Assembly (NCBI RefSeq): GCF_004138335.1
Contig: NZ_RYFW01000003.1
Location: 248,001 to 312,000, forward strand
Length of the DNA: 64,000 nt
DNA from: Peristeroidobacter agariperforans
GTDB lineage: Bacteria; Pseudomonadota; Gammaproteobacteria; Steroidobacterales; Steroidobacteraceae
Direction of reading: 5' to 3'
In this document: piece by piece, positions 17,525-26,704 of the stretch
Position numbering within the stretch: the stretch's first letter is position 1
How the letters are laid out: each line of letters opens with the position of its first letter
Notes under the pieces: model-generated
Databases searched by the model: none
Seen by the model: only the letters and a program-made list of their open reading frames with translations
Told to the model about the DNA's origin: nothing
Program-made: the position numbers and the translations under genes

Positions 17525-17782
17525 TCAAAGGGGAATCGCATCGTGGCACTCCTTAAATGGGAGTGTGGCCCGATACAGCTTGATCGGGTCAGTTTTGGTT
17601 GCGGACGCAATCGCTGTCAGGTGGATTACGCGGACGTGTTGCGTGCCATCCTCCATCTTCTGAACGACGCTGTGCGAGTTGGAGATCATGCGTGAGAGTT
17701 CCCTTTGCGTGAGCCCGGCCTTCTCAGGTGCTGCTTTGATAGCTGCGATGGCTCTTGCTTGCTCGGGTGTAATTTCAGTCAT
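17525..17782 (-). CDS. small XRE-type helix-turn-helix protein
   Basis: The 85-residue protein starting at 17782 has one Cro/C1-type HTH (GLTQRELSRMISNSHSVVQKM, given as positions about 23-43) followed by a short tail. Similar small proteins act as phage or island repressors or as antitoxin-like regulators. No partner toxin gene is visible next to it. A longer in-frame start at 17845 exists but adds residues without similarity to the fold. It is flanked by gene fossils, so it may be the last intact gene of the decayed element. Confidence 0.6.
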   Translation of the reverse strand: MTEITPEQARAIAAIKAAPEKAGLTQRELSRMISNSHSVVQKMEDGTQHVRVIHLTAIASATKTDPIKLYRATLPFKECHDAIPL

Positions 17783-18543
17783 GGTTGATCTTGTGGTGAC
17801 CCGAAAATCGGGGCACTTGGCCTTGCAAATCAAAGTTTCGAGCAAGGCGCAGCCCGACCGTCATGGTCAGAGAGTGTGCTCTTAGCGCCGGTTTATGGCG
17901 TACGTCTGTCGTGCATAACGACGAGATTGAAAAGCGTCCTGGCGAAGGTGAGTGGGAGCGATCATTTCAGTATCGAGGCCTACCTGCAGTGCCATTGCGG
18001 ATTTGACCCCGACACTGAGACAAACTGACAGACTGCGAATCGCTGAAAAACTGCAGAATCCGCTGAACCAGCACTTCGTCGATGTCACAATTGCTGATTG
18101 GCCTTCATGCTTTTCTCCTAGTCTTGCAACTTTACTCGGCGTCGAAGTGGAAATGATCGTCGCCCCAGCTGCGGGAGATCAATGCTTTAATTCGCAGGCT
18201 GCAGGCTGATGGTGCAGATAGGCGCGAGGCGGTCAGCAGAATTCATCGTAGCCTCGTTGGTGTCGCGACAAGCTTGGAGTGGCAGCGTAGGAGGCATCAT
18301 TCGTCTTAATGTAGTGGCTCGAAGGATCCGCAGCGCGGAGAGCAGACGGTCCACGAAAAGACGATGCGCTTCATGTGGGAGGATATGAAGCAGTGTCGAG
18401 CCACAGTTCTCCAGGCGGCAAGCAGACGCGAGCCATTTGCGGCATTGGGAGAGGGTCCGGCGCGGAATTTGCTTCGAAAACGGAACGGCCGCCGTCAGTA
18501 TCTGATTTGTATGTCTCTCGATCCTACTTGCTTGAAGTCGCCC
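17783..18543. other. non-coding or degenerate stretch of the decayed element
   Basis: About 760 bases without a gene I can support. Frames on both strands are short and lack the codon pattern of the neighbouring genes, and no recognisable protein motif, RNA gene or repeat was found. The position between the HTH gene and an integrase stump suggests eroded mobile-element DNA. Confidence 0.5.
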
Positions 18544-18720
18544 TTACCACTCGCCGATGGCAAGCAGCTTTTCGCGCCCGCCATATCGATTTTTCATCCG
18601 CCACAGTCGCGCACCCGTTGGTGGCACATACAAGAAGAGGCCGCGCCCGTCGTACACCTTGAATGGCTTCTCTGCAGGTTTGACGGCCTTCACTGCAGTT
18701 TCAGTCAGAGGTAACGCCAT
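18544..18720 (-). pseudogene. N-terminal stump of a P4-type tyrosine integrase (Arm-DNA-binding domain)
   Basis: The 58 codons from the ATG at 18720 match the start of P4-like integrases. They begin MALPLTETAVKAVKP, then KVYDGRGLFLYV, LWRMKNRYGG and EKLLAIGEW, after which a TAA ends the frame. A complete integrase has about 400 residues, so the core-binding and catalytic domains (Arg-His-Arg-Tyr) are gone. It lies about 180 bases from the 3' end of the tRNA-Leu gene and points away from it, the normal arrangement for an island integrase at its attachment site. Confidence 0.8.
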
Positions 18721-18734
18721 ATTGGGAATCCAAA

Positions 18735-18783
18735 TGGGGGTATCGATGAATTGGTGTCTACGATATCCCCGTTTGTACCCCCA
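18735..18783. repeat. repeated GGGGGTA motifs, possible integrase arm-binding sites
   Basis: One GGGGGTAT copy (18736-18743) faces two inverted relatives, ATATCCCC (18763-18770) and TGTACCCCC (18775-18783). They lie between the integrase stump and the tRNA 3' end. Such repeats beside an int gene often are arm-type sites of the integrase. This is inference from position and repetition. Confidence 0.4.
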
Positions 18784-18896
18784 CGTTGGCTCAGCTGCCC
18801 CCGGACGGCAACGCACGGTCCGCGAGCCGAGTCTCGCGGAAATGCTTGTTTTCTAGGGGTTTTAGCGATGCCGACGGAGGGTGTCGGACGATCGGA

Positions 18897-18983
18897 TGGT
18901 GCCGGTGGAGGGAATCGAACCCACACGCTTTTAAGGGCGGCGGATTTTGAGTCCGCTGCGTCTACCAGTTCCGCCACACCGGC
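18897..18983 (-). tRNA. tRNA-Leu (anticodon CAA)
   Basis: The minus strand folds as a class II tRNA with a 7-bp acceptor stem (GCCGGTG with CACCGGC), the A discriminator base and an encoded CCA at 18897-18899. The anticodon stem GCGGA/TCCGC holds the loop CTCAAAA, giving anticodon CAA for leucine UUG codons. The T arm contains GTTCGATTC. A long variable arm is present, as expected for leucine. The gene is the probable attachment site of the decayed element on its 3' side. Confidence 0.95.
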
Positions 18984-19004
18984 TACGGGAAGCGAAGGGC
19001 GGCG

Positions 19005-19035
19005 ATTATAGCGGAATGCCGTTGCCCGGCTACAA
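19005..19035 (-). promoter_or_regulatory. promoter of the tRNA-Leu gene
   Basis: The minus strand carries a perfect TATAAT (19005-19010), about 21 bases before the tRNA 5' end at 18983. A weaker TTGTAG -35 (19030-19035) lies 19 bases further upstream. Confidence 0.65.
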
Positions 19036-19082
19036 CCACTTTTTTTGCGACCTTTTTGCCGTGAGCCGCATCAAACCTGCCG

Positions 19083-19685
19083 ATGTCGCACTTTCAGGGT
19101 ATCGAGGTCGCCGCTGAAGTGGTTCGGGCTGCCCAGGCGGGCGAGCCGCGGGCCCATGAGGCCATTTATCGGGCCTGTCAGCGACCCATCTATACCCTGA
19201 TCCGGCGCCTGGTGGTGCGCGCGGCGATTGCCGATGAGCTGTTCCAGGAGACGTTCATCGAGGTTCTGCGGAACATCGGCGCGTATACCGGGGAGGGGGC
19301 TTTCGGTGGGTGGGTGCGCAGTATCGCGGTGAGCAAGTGCTTGATGTACCTGCGTTCGCCGTGGCATCGCAGCCTGCTGTACCTGGACAACGACGACGAG
19401 TCCACGGCACCAATGGTGCTGCTCGATGGTGCGTCGCTGCCCGAGGCGCAGGCCTCGGCGAGTGCCGATGTGGAACGTGCTCTGGCGACGCTGCCTGCGC
19501 TCACGCGCAGCGTGGTGTGGCTGCACGACGTAGAAGGTTATACACACGCGGAGATTGGACGCCTGCTAGGACGCACGGCGAGTTTTTCGAAGTCGCAGCT
19601 GGCGCGGGCGCATGCCCGGATGCGCGAGCTGCTGGAGCAACCGGCGGGATCAACGTCATGCACGCACGCATCAAGCACTTGTTAG
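19083..19685 (+). CDS. ECF-type RNA polymerase sigma factor
   Basis: This 200-residue protein has sigma region 2 (about residues 25-90, with ELFQETFIEVLRN and GGWVRSIA) and region 4 (about 135-185, with LPALTRSVVWLHDVEGYTHAEIGRLLG). It has no region 1 or 3, as in extracytoplasmic-function sigma factors. The next gene encodes a membrane protein with an anti-sigma zinc-finger-like segment and overlaps this one by 28 bases, so the two are a sigma/anti-sigma pair. The target promoters are unknown. Confidence 0.92.
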   Translation: MSHFQGIEVAAEVVRAAQAGEPRAHEAIYRACQRPIYTLIRRLVVRAAIADELFQETFIEVLRNIGAYTGEGAFGGWVRSIAVSKCLMYLRSPWHRSLLYLDNDDESTAPMVLLDGASLPEAQASASADVERALATLPALTRSVVWLHDVEGYTHAEIGRLLGRTASFSKSQLARAHARMRELLEQPAGSTSCTHASSTC

Positions 19686-20290
19686 GCCTTCGGGACGGCG
19701 AGCCGGTCGCGGCGAACGTGGCCGAGCACGTCCGGCTGTGCCCGATCTGCGCCGGCGAGCTGCAGCGTCTGTCGACACTTCGCGAGGAAATGCGGGCGTT
19801 GCCGCAGTTCGAGCCGCCGGATCTGGCGTGGGAGCGGATTCAAGCCGCGGTTCCTGAACCCCAGAGCCGCCGTTTCCGTCTCGGCAAGATCGGGCTCGCG
19901 GCGGCTGCCGCGGCGGTGGTGACGCTGACGGTGATTACGTTGGTCGCGGGTCATTTCGATCGGAGCAGCGGGGCGACGACCGAGCTCGCGACGGTTGAGG
20001 CTCCGTTGCCGCAGATCGTCCCGCATGTCGATGAGTTGGTCGCGCAATCCCAGCAGCTCGAGCAGCTATTGCAGAAGCTGCCGGAGCGGCCGCGCATCGA
20101 GCGCGTGTCGACGGCCGCGACCATCGACACGATCGAACAGCGCATTCAGTGGCTGGATTTCCAGCTGTCCAACGCGCCCGAAGCCGATCTGAGCGAGGCG
20201 CAATCGCGTCAGCTGTGGCGTGAGCGCGTGGAGTTGATGGATTCGCTGGTGAAGGTGCGCTACGCCGAGGCCGGCGCACTCTGGTTTTAA
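19658..20290 (+). CDS. membrane anti-sigma factor
   Basis: From the ATG at 19658 the protein has 210 residues. The N-terminus holds a ZAS-like zinc motif (EHVRLCPIC, His-x3-Cys-x2-Cys). One transmembrane segment follows (about residues 75-97, Ala/Val/Leu-rich), then a periplasmic region with a Gln/Leu-rich helix likely to form a coiled coil. It would hold the preceding sigma factor at the membrane until an envelope signal arrives. The start lies inside the sigma gene, indicating translational coupling. Confidence 0.82.
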   Translation: MHARIKHLLGLRDGEPVAANVAEHVRLCPICAGELQRLSTLREEMRALPQFEPPDLAWERIQAAVPEPQSRRFRLGKIGLAAAAAAVVTLTVITLVAGHFDRSSGATTELATVEAPLPQIVPHVDELVAQSQQLEQLLQKLPERPRIERVSTAATIDTIEQRIQWLDFQLSNAPEADLSEAQSRQLWRERVELMDSLVKVRYAEAGALWF

Positions 20291-20308
20291 CACTGGGAGC
20301 ACAAGGTT

Positions 20309-21388
20309 ATGACGACCAGGTCATTGCGTTCGACGACGATGGTTCGCGTCGCGTTACTGGCCATTGCCGCGGCCGTGGCGACCGCGTCGGTTTCCGCGGC
20401 GGAAGTCGAGAAGAAATCCGAGGAGTCGCAGGCGGAGATCGAGAAGAAGCTCGAAGATGCGCGGCGTCGGCTAGATACGGCGGCGCGCGAAGTCGCTCAG
20501 CTGAGCATGTCGATGTCCGACTTCTCGGTGCCCCAGATGCGGCATTTCACCGGCTTCGGTCCGCCGCGCGCCATGTTGGGCATCAACCTCGGTCCGCGCG
20601 GCGAGGAGCAATCCGAGGGCGTCGCGATCGTCAGCGTCAGTCCCGGCGGTGCCGCGGAGAGCGCGGGATTGAAGGCGGGCGATGTGCTGCTCTCCATCGG
20701 CGACAAGCAACTGAAGCGCACTGACGATTTGAGCGCGCGCGAAGTGCTGCTCAAGGAACTGGGCGAAGTGAAACCCGGTGAAAAGGTGCAACTGCGCTAT
20801 CGGCGCGACAACAAGGTCGCCACGGCTACCGTGACGCCGGAAGCGGCGGATCGAATCTTCTCCATGCCGCCGATGGCGGTGCGCGGGAAGTTCGCGAGTG
20901 CCGGCGTACCCGGCTTTCCGATGGGGCCGCTCGGCGCGATCCGCGCGGTCGGCGTGTTCGGCTCGGCAGAGTTGGTGCCGCTGACGCCCAAGCTCGGTCA
21001 GTACTTCGGCACCGAAAAGGGCTTGCTCGTGGTGCGCGCGCCTGCCGACAGTCGCCTGAAACTGGAAGATGGCGACGTGATCGTCGATATCGACGGCCGC
21101 ACGCCGGCGAATCCGGGGCATGCGTTTCGAATTCTCGGCTCGTATCAGGCCGGCGAGAAGCTGACGCTCAATGTGCTGCGCCAGAAAAAGAAGATGTCGT
21201 TCGACATCACGATTCCCGACACGCCGGCGGCCGCGCACACCGGGCCGTTCATGTTCCACCAACAGTTGGACGGGCCGGAGGGGCCGCGCGATGACGTCAT
21301 GATCGGGCCCGGCCCCGGTGGCCCGCCGTTGCCGCCACCGCCACCGGGCGAGCGCGGTCTCATCACCATCGTGGACGAGCCGGCGTAA
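20309..21388 (+). CDS. exported protein with two PDZ domains
   Basis: The 359-residue protein has a signal peptide (about 1-30), a charged helical stretch (31-66), a PDZ domain (about 85-165, with GVAIVSVSPGGAAESAGLKAGDVLLSI) and a second, more divergent PDZ (about 210-300). A Pro/Gly-rich tail ends it. There is no trypsin-like or other protease domain, so it is not a DegP homologue. It sits 18 bases after the anti-sigma gene and may sense or present envelope proteins as part of that system, or be the principal product of the operon. Confidence 0.85.
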   Translation: MTTRSLRSTTMVRVALLAIAAAVATASVSAAEVEKKSEESQAEIEKKLEDARRRLDTAAREVAQLSMSMSDFSVPQMRHFTGFGPPRAMLGINLGPRGEEQSEGVAIVSVSPGGAAESAGLKAGDVLLSIGDKQLKRTDDLSAREVLLKELGEVKPGEKVQLRYRRDNKVATATVTPEAADRIFSMPPMAVRGKFASAGVPGFPMGPLGAIRAVGVFGSAELVPLTPKLGQYFGTEKGLLVVRAPADSRLKLEDGDVIVDIDGRTPANPGHAFRILGSYQAGEKLTLNVLRQKKKMSFDITIPDTPAAAHTGPFMFHQQLDGPEGPRDDVMIGPGPGGPPLPPPPPGERGLITIVDEPA

Positions 21389-21428
21389 CGAGTCCCCCTG
21401 CCCGGGAACGGTGCTGCGTCTCTCGGGG

Positions 21429-21466
21429 CGCCGCCTGCGAGTCAACGCAGGCGGCGATCTTTCTGC
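21429..21466 (+). terminator. rho-independent terminator after the sigma/anti-sigma/PDZ operon
   Basis: Perfect 11-base arms (21429-21439 and 21446-21456) enclose a 6-base loop and are followed by a T-rich stretch ATCTTTCT. It ends 15 bases before queA, so queA must have its own promoter or rely on read-through. Confidence 0.75.
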
Positions 21467-21481
21467 TACCGTGCGCGCCCC

Positions 21482-22498
21482 ATGCGGCGCACCGACTTCG
21501 CCTATGACCTCCCGGTCGACCTGATTGCTCAGCACCCTCCTGTAGAGCGGGCGGGTGGCCGGCTGCTGCACATTCCGCGGGCTGAGCCGCTTCGGGACCT
21601 ACGATTTACCGACTTTCCCAGCCTGCTGAAGCCCGGCGATCTGCTGGTTTTCAACGACACCCGGGTGATTCCTGCGCGGGTGCACGGGGTGAAGCCGACG
21701 GGCGGGCAGGTGGAAATCCTGCTCGAGCGGGTGCTCGATGGAAATCGCATCCTCGCCCACGTGCATGCGAGCAAACCGCTGCGGAGCGAGGCGCCCGTCG
21801 CGCTGCCGGGCGGTGTCGAAGCCCGCTTCGTCACTCGACATGACGATCTGTTCGAGCTGCAGTTGAGCACCGAGCCGCTCGCGTTCTTTCAGCAACATGG
21901 CTCGATGCCATTGCCACCTTATATAGAGCGCAACGCCGAGCTCGACGATGCGACCCGCTATCAAACGGTGTACGCGCGAGAACCTGGCGCCGTCGCGGCG
22001 CCGACGGCGGGCCTGCATTTCGACGATGAGATCCTGGCTCGGTGCAAAGCCAAGGGCGTCGAATCGACGTTTGTGACATTGCACGTTGGCGCGGGCACCT
22101 TTCAAAACGTGCGCGTCGACGATCTGCAACAGCATCGCATGCACGCCGAGCGCATCAGCGTCAGCGCCGAAGCGTGTGCCGCTATCGCCGCGACGAAAGC
22201 ACGCGGCGGTCGCGTGATTGCCGTGGGAACAACGGTCGTGCGCTCGCTCGAGTCGGCGGCGCAATCGGGCTCGCTGCAGCCCTATGAAGGCGAGACGCGC
22301 TTGTTCATCACGCCGGGCTATCGCTTCAAAGTGATCGATGCGTTGCTCACGAACTTTCATCTGCCGGAGTCGACCTTATTGATGCTGGTCTGCGCCTTCG
22401 GCGGCTTCGACGAAGTGATGGGCGCGTACCGGCACGCGGTCGCGCAGCGCTATCGTTTCTTCAGTTATGGTGACGCGATGTTTCTGGAGCGTCGTTAG
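21482..22498 (+). CDS. queA: S-adenosylmethionine:tRNA ribosyltransferase-isomerase
   Basis: This 338-residue protein matches QueA in length and in its motifs: the N-terminal FDYDLP-like segment (here FAYDLPVDLIAQHP), the VFNDTRVIPAR box, and the C-terminal TAGLHF and VGTTVVRSLES stretches. QueA moves the ribosyl part of SAM onto preQ1 in tRNA, making epoxyqueuosine at the wobble position of GUN anticodons. It lies three bases before tgt, which performs the preceding step. Confidence 0.97.
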   Translation: MRRTDFAYDLPVDLIAQHPPVERAGGRLLHIPRAEPLRDLRFTDFPSLLKPGDLLVFNDTRVIPARVHGVKPTGGQVEILLERVLDGNRILAHVHASKPLRSEAPVALPGGVEARFVTRHDDLFELQLSTEPLAFFQQHGSMPLPPYIERNAELDDATRYQTVYAREPGAVAAPTAGLHFDDEILARCKAKGVESTFVTLHVGAGTFQNVRVDDLQQHRMHAERISVSAEACAAIAATKARGGRVIAVGTTVVRSLESAAQSGSLQPYEGETRLFITPGYRFKVIDALLTNFHLPESTLLMLVCAFGGFDEVMGAYRHAVAQRYRFFSYGDAMFLERR

Positions 22499-23626
<1,128 letters not shown>

Positions 23627-23662
23627 TGCGACAAACGCGCTTGAGTTAGCGGCTCCCCATTC

Positions 23663-24787
23663 ATGCTTGCCGATCTGCCTACCGCGCCTTGGTTCCGCCG
23701 CCTGCTGGTCGCAGGTCTGATCCTCGGCATTCTGCTGCTGACCTTCTCGGTGCTGCAGCCGTTCATCGTGCCGCTGATCTGGGGCGCCATCCTCGCGTAC
23801 GTCGCCTGGCCCATGCACTTGCGGATTTTGAAGATGTGCGGCGGTCGCAATCCGGCGGCGTCGTTGATTTCGACCCTGCTGGTGACGGTCATCATCGTCG
23901 TGCCGCTGGTCTGGCTGATCCTGATGCTGCGCGTGGAAGCGGTCGCGGCGTATGGCGCGATCCAGGATTTCCTCGCCACCAAACCAGTGCTGCCGCAGGC
24001 CATTCGCGACTTGCCGTATGTCGGCGCGCAGGCGCAGGAGATCTTGAATCAAATCTCCGCCGATCCCAAGGCGTTGCGCGGCCAGGTGATGCTGATGATG
24101 GAGGAGTCATCGGTTGAAGTGACACGGCTCATTGGCGGAGCGGGACGCAACGTCGCGAAGCTGTTCTTCGCCGTGTTCTCCATGTACTTCCTGTTACGCG
24201 ATGGACCGCGGCTGATGCGGGAAGCGCGCGCCGTGCTGGAAGGAATATTGGGCCCGCGAGTGCATGATTACATCGACGCGGCCGGTTACACGACGCAGGC
24301 GGTGGTGTATGCACTGATGCTCGGCGCGCTGGCGCAGGGCGTGGCGGCGGGCTTCGGCTATTGGATTTTCGGGGTCGAAGCGCCGGTGCTGATGGGTGCG
24401 GTCACCGTCATCATCGCGCTGATTCCGTTCGGCGCGCCGATGGTGTGGGGCAGTCTCGCGACGTGGGCACTGGTGCGCGGACAAATGGTCGACGGTATCG
24501 GCCTGATCCTGTGGGGCCTGATCCTGGTCAGCTGGGTGGACAACATCGTGCGTCCGCTGGTCATTTCCAACGCGACGCGCATGCCGTTCCTGCTGGTGGT
24601 GTTCGGCGTGCTCGGCGGCGTGCTGGCATTCGGCCTGGTGGGCCTGTTCATCGGTCCGGTGCTGCTGGCGGTGTCGCTCGCGATCTGGCGAGAGTGGCTG
24701 GAAGAGCATTCGACCAAGGAAGACGTCGCCATCGTCACGGCGGACGGCACCAAGCCGCTCCCGGTCAAGAAGACGGGCTCGCCTTAA
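23663..24787 (+). CDS. AI-2E/PerM-family membrane transporter
   Basis: This 374-residue integral membrane protein has about eight hydrophobic segments and the family pattern of a first helix pair, a central soluble loop (about residues 100-160) and a helical C-terminal half containing the IIALIPFGAPMVWG stretch. The family includes the autoinducer-2 exporter TqsA and Na+/H+ antiporters, so the substrate is open. It ends four bases before the opposite-strand CNNM-type gene. Confidence 0.88.
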   Translation: MLADLPTAPWFRRLLVAGLILGILLLTFSVLQPFIVPLIWGAILAYVAWPMHLRILKMCGGRNPAASLISTLLVTVIIVVPLVWLILMLRVEAVAAYGAIQDFLATKPVLPQAIRDLPYVGAQAQEILNQISADPKALRGQVMLMMEESSVEVTRLIGGAGRNVAKLFFAVFSMYFLLRDGPRLMREARAVLEGILGPRVHDYIDAAGYTTQAVVYALMLGALAQGVAAGFGYWIFGVEAPVLMGAVTVIIALIPFGAPMVWGSLATWALVRGQMVDGIGLILWGLILVSWVDNIVRPLVISNATRMPFLLVVFGVLGGVLAFGLVGLFIGPVLLAVSLAIWREWLEEHSTKEDVAIVTADGTKPLPVKKTGSP

Positions 24788-24791
24788 GGTC

Positions 24792-26078
24792 TCAAGTGGC
24801 CGCCTGTTTGCGCAGCAGGATCTTGTCGATGCGCACGCCGTCCATGTCCATGATCTCGATCTTCAGATCGCGCCAGGTGAGCGTGTCGCCGGCCTTGGGA
24901 ATGCGGCCGAGGCGGGCGAGCACGAAGCCCGCGACGGTGTGATAGTCGCGGCCGCCCATGTCGCGCCGGCCGAGACGCTGCTGTAACTCTTCGATCGGCA
25001 TGTGCCCGTCGACCAGCCACGAACCGTCGTCGCGCTGCACATATTCGGCGCGCTCGCGGCTGCCCAGGTCCGGCAGCTCGCCGGCAATCGCCTTGAGAAT
25101 GTCGATGGGCGTGGTGATGCCTTCGATTTCGCCGTATTCGTCGGTGACCAGGGCCAGGTGGGTGCTGGAGCGCTGGAACTGATCGAGCAGCTGCAGGACC
25201 GAGATCGAATCGGGAATGTGCAGCGGCGGATCCAGGTCCTTCTCCGGATCCAGCTCGCCCCGGTGCAAAGCTTCGCTCAGGTCGGCGAGGGTGATCATGC
25301 CGAGCAGGTTGTCGAACTTCTCGCGCGCCACCAGGAAGCGCGCGTGACCGCTTTCCTTGGCTCGTTGCCACAGCACTTCGATCGGCTCTTCGATATCCAG
25401 CCAGATCACGTCCTGGCGCGGAATCATGATGGAGCCTACCTTGCGATCGGCCAGCGCCAGCACGCCTTCGAGCAAACGACGCTCCGAAGCGAGGAACACG
25501 CCGGCGGTCGTGCCTTCGGCGACCAGCGCACGCACATCATCTTCAGTGACCGCCGCCTGCGGCGCAGACGAGATGGGCAGCAACTTGAGCAGCCGATTCA
25601 CCGTCACGCGCAACAACCACACGAACGGCACCATGATCGTGGCGAACAAACGCATCGCAGGCGCGACGAAGGTCGCCAGGGATTCGGCATGCAGCAGGGC
25701 GACGCGTTTGGGTATCAGCTCGCCGATGACCAGCGTCACGAAGGTCACCACCAGCACGACCAGGACATAGGCGGTTTCTTCGGCGAACTCTGCGGGCAGG
25801 CCCAGGTCCACCAGCTGCCCGGCAAGCGGATCGGCGAATACATTGGTGCTGTAGACGCCATTGACGATCGAGATAATGGTGATGCCGATCTGGATCGCCG
25901 ACAGCAGGGAGGTCGGATCTTCCATCAGCGCCAGGGCCGACCTGGCCCCCGAGCGTCCCTGTTCCGCCGCTGCCTGTAGACGCACCTTCTTGGCGGCGAC
26001 CAGCGCCATTTCCGACAGCGCGAAGAATCCGTTCAACAAAGTGAGCAGCAGCAGGATCAGGACATCACGGGAAAGCAT
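24792..26078 (-). CDS. CNNM/CorC-type membrane protein (DUF21, CBS pair, CorC_HlyC domains)
   Basis: The 428-residue protein has an N-terminal four-helix DUF21 transmembrane domain (about residues 1-190). A CBS-domain pair follows (about 210-335, with MIPRQDVIWLD and LVTDEYGEIEGITTPIDIL), then a C-terminal CorC_HlyC transporter-associated domain (about 350-425). Members are magnesium or cobalt exporters, often annotated as hemolysin-related. It is convergent with the AI-2E-type gene and divergent from yajC. Confidence 0.92.
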   Translation of the reverse strand: MLSRDVLILLLLTLLNGFFALSEMALVAAKKVRLQAAAEQGRSGARSALALMEDPTSLLSAIQIGITIISIVNGVYSTNVFADPLAGQLVDLGLPAEFAEETAYVLVVLVVTFVTLVIGELIPKRVALLHAESLATFVAPAMRLFATIMVPFVWLLRVTVNRLLKLLPISSAPQAAVTEDDVRALVAEGTTAGVFLASERRLLEGVLALADRKVGSIMIPRQDVIWLDIEEPIEVLWQRAKESGHARFLVAREKFDNLLGMITLADLSEALHRGELDPEKDLDPPLHIPDSISVLQLLDQFQRSSTHLALVTDEYGEIEGITTPIDILKAIAGELPDLGSRERAEYVQRDDGSWLVDGHMPIEELQQRLGRRDMGGRDYHTVAGFVLARLGRIPKAGDTLTWRDLKIEIMDMDGVRIDKILLRKQAAT

Positions 26079-26185
26079 GCAGCCGAATCAGCCTCATAGC
26101 TCACGGGGGGCGGACAGTGTACGGCAAGTCGCCCGGCCCACAGGCGGCCTGAACAGGGCTGGATAGTGGCCGGAAGGGCGGTGTG

Positions 26186-26191
26186 TATAAT
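26186..26191 (+). promoter_or_regulatory. candidate -10 element of the yajC-secDF operon
   Basis: A consensus TATAAT lies 120 bases upstream of the yajC start. No good -35 hexamer is present at the right spacing, so the leader and promoter assignment are tentative. Confidence 0.4.
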
Positions 26192-26311
26192 GCGCCGCTC
26201 TTTGCCGACCCGGCGGTGCCCGGGTGCGCGCGTGCTCGCGCCGGCAGAGCCGTTTTTCTCGTCCTTTCCCGGGGTTCTTCCCCAGTTTTTCGTTTTCGGG
26301 GGCATTGCAAG

Positions 26312-26644
26312 ATGGACTGGTTGATTTCCACCGCTGCCGCACAGGCGACCGGCACCTCGGCCCAGCCCAACGCGCTCATGCAATTTTTGCCGCTGGTGCT
26401 GATTTTCGTCGTCTTCTATTTCCTGCTGATCCGTCCGCAAACCAAGCGCGCCAAGGAACATCGCGCCATGGTGGCGGCCCTGGGCGTCGGCGCCGAGGTC
26501 GTCACCAGCGGCGGCATCCTGGGCAAGATCGTCGAGGTGAGCGAGCAGTTCGTGACCCTGGAGATCGCCCCCGGCGTCAACATCAAAGTGCAGCGTCACG
26601 CCGTATCCCAAGAGCTGCCGAAGGGCACCTTGAAGAGCGCTTAA
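26312..26644 (+). CDS. yajC: preprotein translocase subunit YajC
   Basis: The 110-residue protein starts at 26312 (MDWLIS). It has one transmembrane helix (FLPLVLIFVVFYFLLI) followed by RPQTKRAKEH and a small basic cytoplasmic domain, the typical YajC layout. It joins SecDF in the accessory Sec complex. A frame extension to 26183 exists, but it has no homology. A short GC-rich stem (26662-26678) lies between it and secD. Confidence 0.95.
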   Translation: MDWLISTAAAQATGTSAQPNALMQFLPLVLIFVVFYFLLIRPQTKRAKEHRAMVAALGVGAEVVTSGGILGKIVEVSEQFVTLEIAPGVNIKVQRHAVSQELPKGTLKSA

Positions 26645-26704
26645 CCCAAGGATAGGTAGCGCCGGGCCTGCGGCCCGGTCCGAAGGCCGCGACAAAAATT
26701 ACCC

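Noticed and set aside
17882-18088. Short minus-strand frame as a possible transposase remnant
   Set aside because: No DDE or other transposase motif, and no terminal inverted repeats could be found.
18364-18714. Overlapping plus-strand frames opposite the integrase stump
   Set aside because: No motifs and no ribosome-binding site; the minus strand carries the recognisable integrase N-terminus.
16689-18896. Second attachment-site copy of the tRNA-Leu 3' end
   Set aside because: I looked for the last bases of the tRNA (as GCCGGTGGAGGG on the plus strand) across this stretch and saw none.
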